A stretch of DNA of 7,957 nucleotides from Candidatus Heimdallarchaeota archaeon. Lineage in GTDB: Archaea; Asgardarchaeota; Heimdallarchaeia; Heimdallarchaeales; Kariarchaeaceae. Location of the stretch: the NCBI GenBank assembly GCA_021399405.1, contig JAAFKL010000308.1, forward strand, positions 1-7,957, read 5' to 3'. Shown here one piece after another: positions 5,216 through 7,957 of this stretch. Below the pieces are notes generated by a model that searched no databases, was not told the origin of the DNA, and saw nothing but the letters and a program-made list of their open reading frames with translations. The position numbers and the translations under genes are program-made. Position 1 is the first letter of the stretch. The number at the start of each line of letters is the position of its first letter.

Positions 5216-6676
5216 TCATGAGCTCCTTTTTAATTCGTTAATCCATTTTATATAATGATCATTTATCAGATCCCTAAGTTGTTGGTTATCCATATTTTGA
5301 AAGATTAAGTACTCAAATCTACTTTTCATGCTATCCAAATACAAATTAACTCTTTCAACACTCTCCTCTGACATTTGAGATAAGCTGATTTCATTTAATA
5401 TTTCATCTATTTCTTGTTGATATTCAGTCAACACATTAAATTCTGTAAATTCTATTGTCGGTTTTTCATTAAACAAACTAATAAATTTCTTTGACAGTAA
5501 TGTAGTCTCTCGTGAGGAATACTTCTTCAAGGAATAAAATAAAGCTCCGACAAGGGAAACAATGATCAAACCATAAATAAAAGAAATTGCATTTTTACTA
5601 TCAAATGAAAAATTATCAGTGAGATCTCCATTTTCTGCTTCAATGGGATCGTATATTAATCTCAATTCTACTGTATTCATATTATCAAATATATCAGTCA
5701 CAGAAAGGTGAAAAGTCAAAATTTGACCTTCATTTTTGGGGATGGGTATGATAAAATTAAATGAACGATCATTAGTGGTTAATCCCACTCCACCAGGTTG
5801 AAATAATTTATTGTTCAGCTTTAATATTTGACTTTGGATCAGAGAGGAATCGACAATTGACCATGAGAGGGTTATATTTTTAGAGTTGATCTCATCATCC
5901 GGCTGATGTGATATCCAAGTGATAATGGGCTTTATATAGTCGCCAGTCAATGTTAACCCAAATGTATCTTCATTGAAACTTCCATCTCTAAATAATATAG
6001 AAAGATCTGATGCATTTAGATTTGAAATCCCCGGGAGGTTAATCCAGACAGCTAAATACAGATAGGTACCATTATACGTTAAATCTGGTAATTCAATCGT
6101 ATAGTTTTTCGTGTTTTTCAAATAATATACGTTTATATCCCCAATGTCAATTCTAATATCTTTCCAAAAAATATCATCTTTTCCTTCAAGTATCACTTCG
6201 AAAACTGTATCGTTAACGCTTGTAAGATTGACAGGAGATATAACATTGAGAATGGGTGCAACAGTATCCAACGCAGTAACAATAAATGTGAAATCTGATG
6301 TAATAATTTCAGAATTATGATAAGCTGTGACTTTCGAATTATAATTACCAGGTACAATTTCATTGGTGGAATTAGCTGTAATAATTAAGGTATAATTACC
6401 GTTACCATTGTAAATTTGGCTTTCTCCTATATCAACTATTTCAAGCCCAGAAGGATCTAAAATAGCAAAATATGCACTCTCAACATCATTACCATTTAGT
6501 GTTAATTCCACAGTTAAGTTGAAACTATCACCTTGACTTATTAATTTGGAATTATCAGAAAGTGTGATAGTATAATCATTTTGATCTGTAACAATATTTT
6601 GAGTTCCGCGAGATGAATTGATCGTCATGGCCAAAACAAGAAAAAGCAATAAAATCAATATGGAAGATAGCTTCAT
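5216..6676 (-). CDS. Glycosylated single-pass membrane protein with Ig-like ectodomain and cytosolic helical tail
   Basis: The family was not recognised by name. Numbered from ATG 6676 (486 residues), 1-24 form a Sec signal peptide (KLSSILILLLFLVLAMTI). The ectodomain (about 25-360) looks like three Ig/FnIII-type beta sandwiches. The first (near 33-135) has SQGDSFNLTVELTLNG and the close GNYNSKVTAY. The second opens at VAPILNVISPVNLTSVND (139-156), and the third at IKPIITWISHQPDDEINSKN (about 248-267). A transmembrane helix follows (ISFIYGLIIVSLVGALFYSL, about 364-383), then a ~100-residue acidic, helix-rich cytosolic tail. About ten N-x-S/T sequons lie in the exported part and none in the tail, which supports this topology. 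It is the first gene of an operon with the pilin 4 nt downstream. An alternative TTG start at 6718 would add 14 residues and fits a TATA box 26 nt upstream. Plausible role: anchor, receptor or sensor partnering the pilin. Confidence 0.78.
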   Translation of the reverse strand: MKLSSILILLLFLVLAMTINSSRGTQNIVTDQNDYTITLSDNSKLISQGDSFNLTVELTLNGNDVESAYFAILDPSGLEIVDIGESQIYNGNGNYTLIITANSTNEIVPGNYNSKVTAYHNSEIITSDFTFIVTALDTVAPILNVISPVNLTSVNDTVFEVILEGKDDIFWKDIRIDIGDINVYYLKNTKNYTIELPDLTYNGTYLYLAVWINLPGISNLNASDLSILFRDGSFNEDTFGLTLTGDYIKPIITWISHQPDDEINSKNITLSWSIVDSSLIQSQILKLNNKLFQPGGVGLTTNDRSFNFIIPIPKNEGQILTFHLSVTDIFDNMNTVELRLIYDPIEAENGDLTDNFSFDSKNAISFIYGLIIVSLVGALFYSLKKYSSRETTLLSKKFISLFNEKPTIEFTEFNVLTEYQQEIDEILNEISLSQMSEESVERVNLYLDSMKSRFEYLIFQNMDNQQLRDLINDHYIKWINELKRSS

Positions 6677-6784
6677 CGGTTCTTTTCCAAATTTCCCCCT
6701 CAAAACATATGTACCCAATTAAATTTGTTTGGCTAACCTTAATATTAAAGAATACCATTTGAAGGAGTCTAATTTCAATTGAGG

Positions 6785-6803
6785 ATTGACTTAATTAGTC
6801 AAT
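6785..6803. promoter_or_regulatory. 19-bp perfect dyad (7-5-7), candidate operator
   Basis: ATTGACT-taatt-AGTCAAT has perfect 7-bp arms spaced for a dimeric helix-turn-helix protein. It lies about 36 nt upstream of the surface-operon TATA element and about 60 nt upstream of the kinase TATA candidate, so it could control either or both divergent units. No regulator is encoded in the window. Confidence 0.4.
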
Positions 6804-6860
6804 TTTCTAATAGAATGACCTAGATTGATTGAAGTACTCCTAAGCATTAAATTTCGTTAC

Positions 6861-6876
6861 GTTTTATACATAAAAC
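6861..6876. promoter_or_regulatory. Palindromic TATA element of the DUF359 kinase gene
   Basis: GTTTTAT-ac-ATAAAAC is a perfect 7-2-7 dyad containing a TATA box on each strand. On the plus strand it would start transcription near 6893, ahead of the kinase. On the minus strand it would start near 6841, giving a ~165-nt leader to ATG 6676. A protein binding the dyad would compete directly with TBP. Confidence 0.4.
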
Positions 6877-6925
6877 AATAAATTTCATTCACAAGTATAA
6901 TCAAGTATAACAAATCAATGAAAAC

Positions 6926-7465
6926 GTGGATCCTCAAAATCTACATCTACAGCATTCACTCAGAAAAGATCTAAAAGATCCAATGGGAAAGCTTCTGAAA
7001 GGTTCAATTGAAGAAACAATTATCCTCCTGAGAAAGGAATTAGAAGGTTTCAAAGCATTGATAGTAGGTGTTGGAGATGTTACGGCAGAAATCTTGGTGA
7101 ACAATAATTTTCAACCAGATATGATAATAACTGATGGATATACAAAAAGGAAAAAATTGAAAGTATGGGTTGATTATCCAAAATATGATGAAATCAGGAC
7201 AAATTCCCCAGCCGCAGTAATTACAAAACACGCTTGGGAGACCATTATTATTGCAATCAGACAGCTTACAGAAAAATCGAACAAAATTCATATCAAAGTA
7301 GATGGAGAAGAAGATTTACTTGTACTACCACTGATTGTTGAACTTCCAATAGGTTCAATTGTAATTTATGGTCAACCAAATGAAGGTGCTGTTGTTCGTC
7401 TAGTGGACAATGAGTCTAAAGAGAACGCTACTATGTTACTAGGTAGAATGGAAATTATTGATTAG
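6926..7465 (+). CDS. GTP-dependent dephospho-CoA kinase (DUF359 family)
   Basis: This enzyme carries out the last step of archaeal coenzyme A synthesis: it phosphorylates the 3'-hydroxyl of dephospho-CoA using GTP. It is unrelated to bacterial CoaE and distantly related to thiamine pyrophosphokinases. The 179-residue length is typical. Family motifs are present in order: LRKDLKDPMGKLL (12-24), GVGDVTAEILV (48-58), PDMIITDG (64-71, with the conserved Asp70), the NSPAAVIT segment (93-100), DGEEDLLVLP (126-135, acidic active-site cluster E128, E129 and D130) and YGQPNEGAVV (148-157). The start is GTG at 6926: an in-frame TAA at 6908-6910 excludes upstream starts, and no Shine-Dalgarno motif is seen, so a leaderless or short-leader mRNA is likely. 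In other archaea this gene neighbours spt4 and rps24e. Here it is cut off from spt4 and converges on rps27ae with a 16-nt gap. Confidence 0.93.
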   Translation: MDPQNLHLQHSLRKDLKDPMGKLLKGSIEETIILLRKELEGFKALIVGVGDVTAEILVNNNFQPDMIITDGYTKRKKLKVWVDYPKYDEIRTNSPAAVITKHAWETIIIAIRQLTEKSNKIHIKVDGEEDLLVLPLIVELPIGSIVIYGQPNEGAVVRLVDNESKENATMLLGRMEIID

Positions 7466-7480
7466 GAGTTTGCTTTGGAA

Positions 7481-7514
7481 TTTATTTTCTTCCTTTCTTA
7501 GCTTTTTTATTTTG
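7481..7514 (+). terminator. U-tract terminator of the DUF359 kinase, within antisense of rps27ae
   Basis: Directly after the kinase stop the plus strand is strongly T-rich, with runs TTTATTTT and CTTTTTTATTTTG. The same bases encode the lysine-rich C-terminal tail of S27ae on the minus strand. Such U-tracts suffice for intrinsic termination in archaea. Support is compositional and positional. Confidence 0.4.
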
Positions 7515-7649
7515 AAATTCAGTATGTCCACAATTTCCGCAAGTTTCACGATCCTTATGTTTGGCCATGAAAAAACCAGTTCCACATTGGGGGCATTCTT
7601 TATATTTTTTTACGAGACTATTGCCTTCAACACTGTAATATTTACTCAT
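7482..7649 (-). CDS. rps27ae: Small ribosomal subunit protein eS31 (S27ae)
   Basis: This 55-residue zinc ribbon protein of the small ribosomal subunit is the archaeal counterpart of the ribosomal half of eukaryotic ubiquitin-S27a. Translation from ATG 7649 gives MSKYYSVEGNSLVKKYKE, then C19-x2-C22, GTGFFMAKHKDRET, C37-x2-C40 and GHTEFQNKKAKKGRK before a TAA at 7484-7482. Four zinc cysteines, the FMAKHKDR loop and the lysine-rich tail are family hallmarks. There is no ubiquitin-like extension. Its ATG overlaps the rps24e TGA (ATGA), and AAGGGG about 8 nt upstream, inside rps24e, can serve as the ribosome site, so the two are translated as a coupled pair. It is short enough to be missed by length cut-offs. 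Its end lies 16 nt from the convergent kinase stop. Confidence 0.94.
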   Translation of the reverse strand: MSKYYSVEGNSLVKKYKECPQCGTGFFMAKHKDRETCGNCGHTEFQNKKAKKGRK

Positions 7650-7942
7650 TTAGATTCCCCTTCAATCAGTCCATTTCTAATTAAAATGTGCTTAGCTTCT
7701 ATTTCAAGAGCATCCTCTTTACTTGGATAGAGATTTGCATAACCCACAGCCTCGTGAACACCAAATTGAGTGGATATTTTCTTCAAAATTGTTCGATCCT
7801 TGTCTGCATTGATCATAGCTGCAAGTTTACTTGCTACTACTTCTCTCGAGGGGGTGTTTTCTCCCTCATGTGTAATAGTGAAAGTTATTTCCTCTCGTTT
7901 TAATAGAGGGTTTTCTTTTCTTTCATCAATAGTTATTTCCAA
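7646..7942 (-). CDS. rps24e: Small ribosomal subunit protein eS24 (S24e)
   Basis: This 98-residue protein of the archaeal small ribosomal subunit matches the family from end to end. It has EITIDERKENPLLKREEITF (2-21), the THEGENTPSREVVASKLAAM segment (24-43), then the INADKDRTILKKISTQFG (44-61) and GYANLYPSKEDALEIE (67-82) elements that define the fold. The start is TTG at 7942: GAGGAG at 7952-7957 lies 9 nt upstream, and family members begin just before this E-I-T strand. The frame stays open to the window edge, so a longer N-terminus cannot be strictly excluded. It is the first visible gene of a minus-strand pair with rps27ae; its promoter is off the right edge. The usual archaeal order, with the DUF359 kinase ahead of it on the same strand, is not kept here. 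Confidence 0.95.
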   Translation of the reverse strand: MEITIDERKENPLLKREEITFTITHEGENTPSREVVASKLAAMINADKDRTILKKISTQFGVHEAVGYANLYPSKEDALEIEAKHILIRNGLIEGESK

Positions 7943-7951
7943 GTTGTTTAA

Positions 7952-7957
7952 CTCCTC
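7952..7957 (-). promoter_or_regulatory. Shine-Dalgarno site of rps24e
   Basis: GAGGAG on the minus strand, 9 nt before the TTG at 7942, touches the window edge and decides the start codon. Confidence 0.65.

Larger units (their letters stand above)
6677..6925. promoter_or_regulatory. Divergent intergenic control region between the surface operon and the DUF359 kinase
   Basis: No gene was found here. Towards the minus strand, TTTAATATTAA (6739-6749) is a TATA-like element about 26 nt from TTG 6718 and 68 nt from ATG 6676. Towards the plus strand there are two candidates for the kinase: TTTTATAC (6862-6869), giving a ~33-nt leader, and AAGTATAAT (6893-6901), giving a nearly leaderless mRNA. A direct repeat CAAGTATAA occurs at 6892-6900 and 6902-6910. 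Two dyads, listed separately, sit at 6785-6803 and 6861-6876. GAGGGGG at about 6694-6700 is too far from ATG 6676 (about 17 nt) to be a normal Shine-Dalgarno site. Confidence 0.5.

Noticed and set aside
6576..6758. 60-codon minus-strand frame overlapping the Ig-like protein start
   Set aside because: It overlaps the signal peptide region of the real gene in another frame and resembles no protein.
6788..6847. 18-codon minus-strand frame in the divergent intergenic region
   Set aside because: Too short, no similarity, no ribosome site; expected by chance in AT-rich DNA.
6918..6974. ATG-started 18-codon frame overlapping the GTG of the DUF359 kinase, as an upstream ORF or frameshifted true start
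   Set aside because: It is in another frame, has no Shine-Dalgarno motif, and the kinase motifs are complete from the GTG.
7040..7291. 83-codon minus-strand frame inside the DUF359 kinase gene
   Set aside because: It is antisense to a firmly identified gene and has a Cys/Phe-rich composition typical of shadow translation.
7458..7730. 90-codon plus-strand frame across rps27ae and rps24e
   Set aside because: It is antisense to two clear ribosomal protein genes; its Ser/Phe-rich sequence is complement of Lys/Glu codons.
7688..7903. 71-codon plus-strand frame across rps24e
   Set aside because: It is antisense to rps24e with no start signal or recognisable domain.

Overview
The window is archaeal. 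It carries the stalk subunit of archaeal RNA polymerase (Rpo7/RpoE'), Spt4, the archaeal GTP-dependent dephospho-CoA kinase (DUF359) and the archaeal/eukaryotic-type ribosomal proteins S24e and S27ae. Promoters look archaeal: TATA boxes lie about 25-30 nt from start codons. Base composition is AT-rich, and TTG and GTG starts are used often. Large glycosylated surface proteins with cadherin-like repeats, a LamG-like pilin and a tandem PRC-barrel protein would fit an Asgard (for example Heimdallarchaeia-like) archaeon. That lineage guess is an inference; the window holds no diagnostic marker such as rRNA or actin.

Layout. Bases 1-773 (+) hold rpo7 (its first few codons lie off the left edge) and spt4, overlapping by 4 nt. 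Bases 840-1214 (+) encode a small gamma-glutamylcyclotransferase-fold protein with its own TATA box. Bases 1274-3109 (-) encode a secreted, tail-anchored protein with five cadherin-like repeats. Bases 3258-3920 (-) encode a tandem PRC-barrel protein. Bases 4042-6676 (-) form a two-gene surface operon: a glycosylated single-pass membrane protein with Ig-like domains and a cytosolic tail, then, 4 nt later, a large type IV pilin-like protein with a LamG-like C-terminal domain. A regulatory-looking intergenic region with two strong dyads (about 6677-6925) separates this divergent operon from the DUF359 kinase gene (6926-7465, +). The kinase converges on rps24e-rps27ae (7942-7482, -), which are ATGA-coupled. 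The 55-codon rps27ae is easily missed.

How it fits together. In many archaea rpo7, spt4, the DUF359 kinase, rps24e and rps27ae sit side by side as one informational cluster. Here the two halves are about 6.1 kb apart, the ribosomal pair faces the other way, and the gap is filled mostly by cell-surface genes on the minus strand. The most interesting candidate system is the surface module at 4042-6718: a lectin-like pilin translationally neighbouring a membrane protein with a glycosylated ectodomain and a cytosolic helical tail. It could be an adhesion pilus or surface sensor whose assembly ATPase, platform protein and prepilin peptidase are encoded elsewhere. No mobile-element genes, tRNAs, rRNAs or CRISPR arrays were seen.
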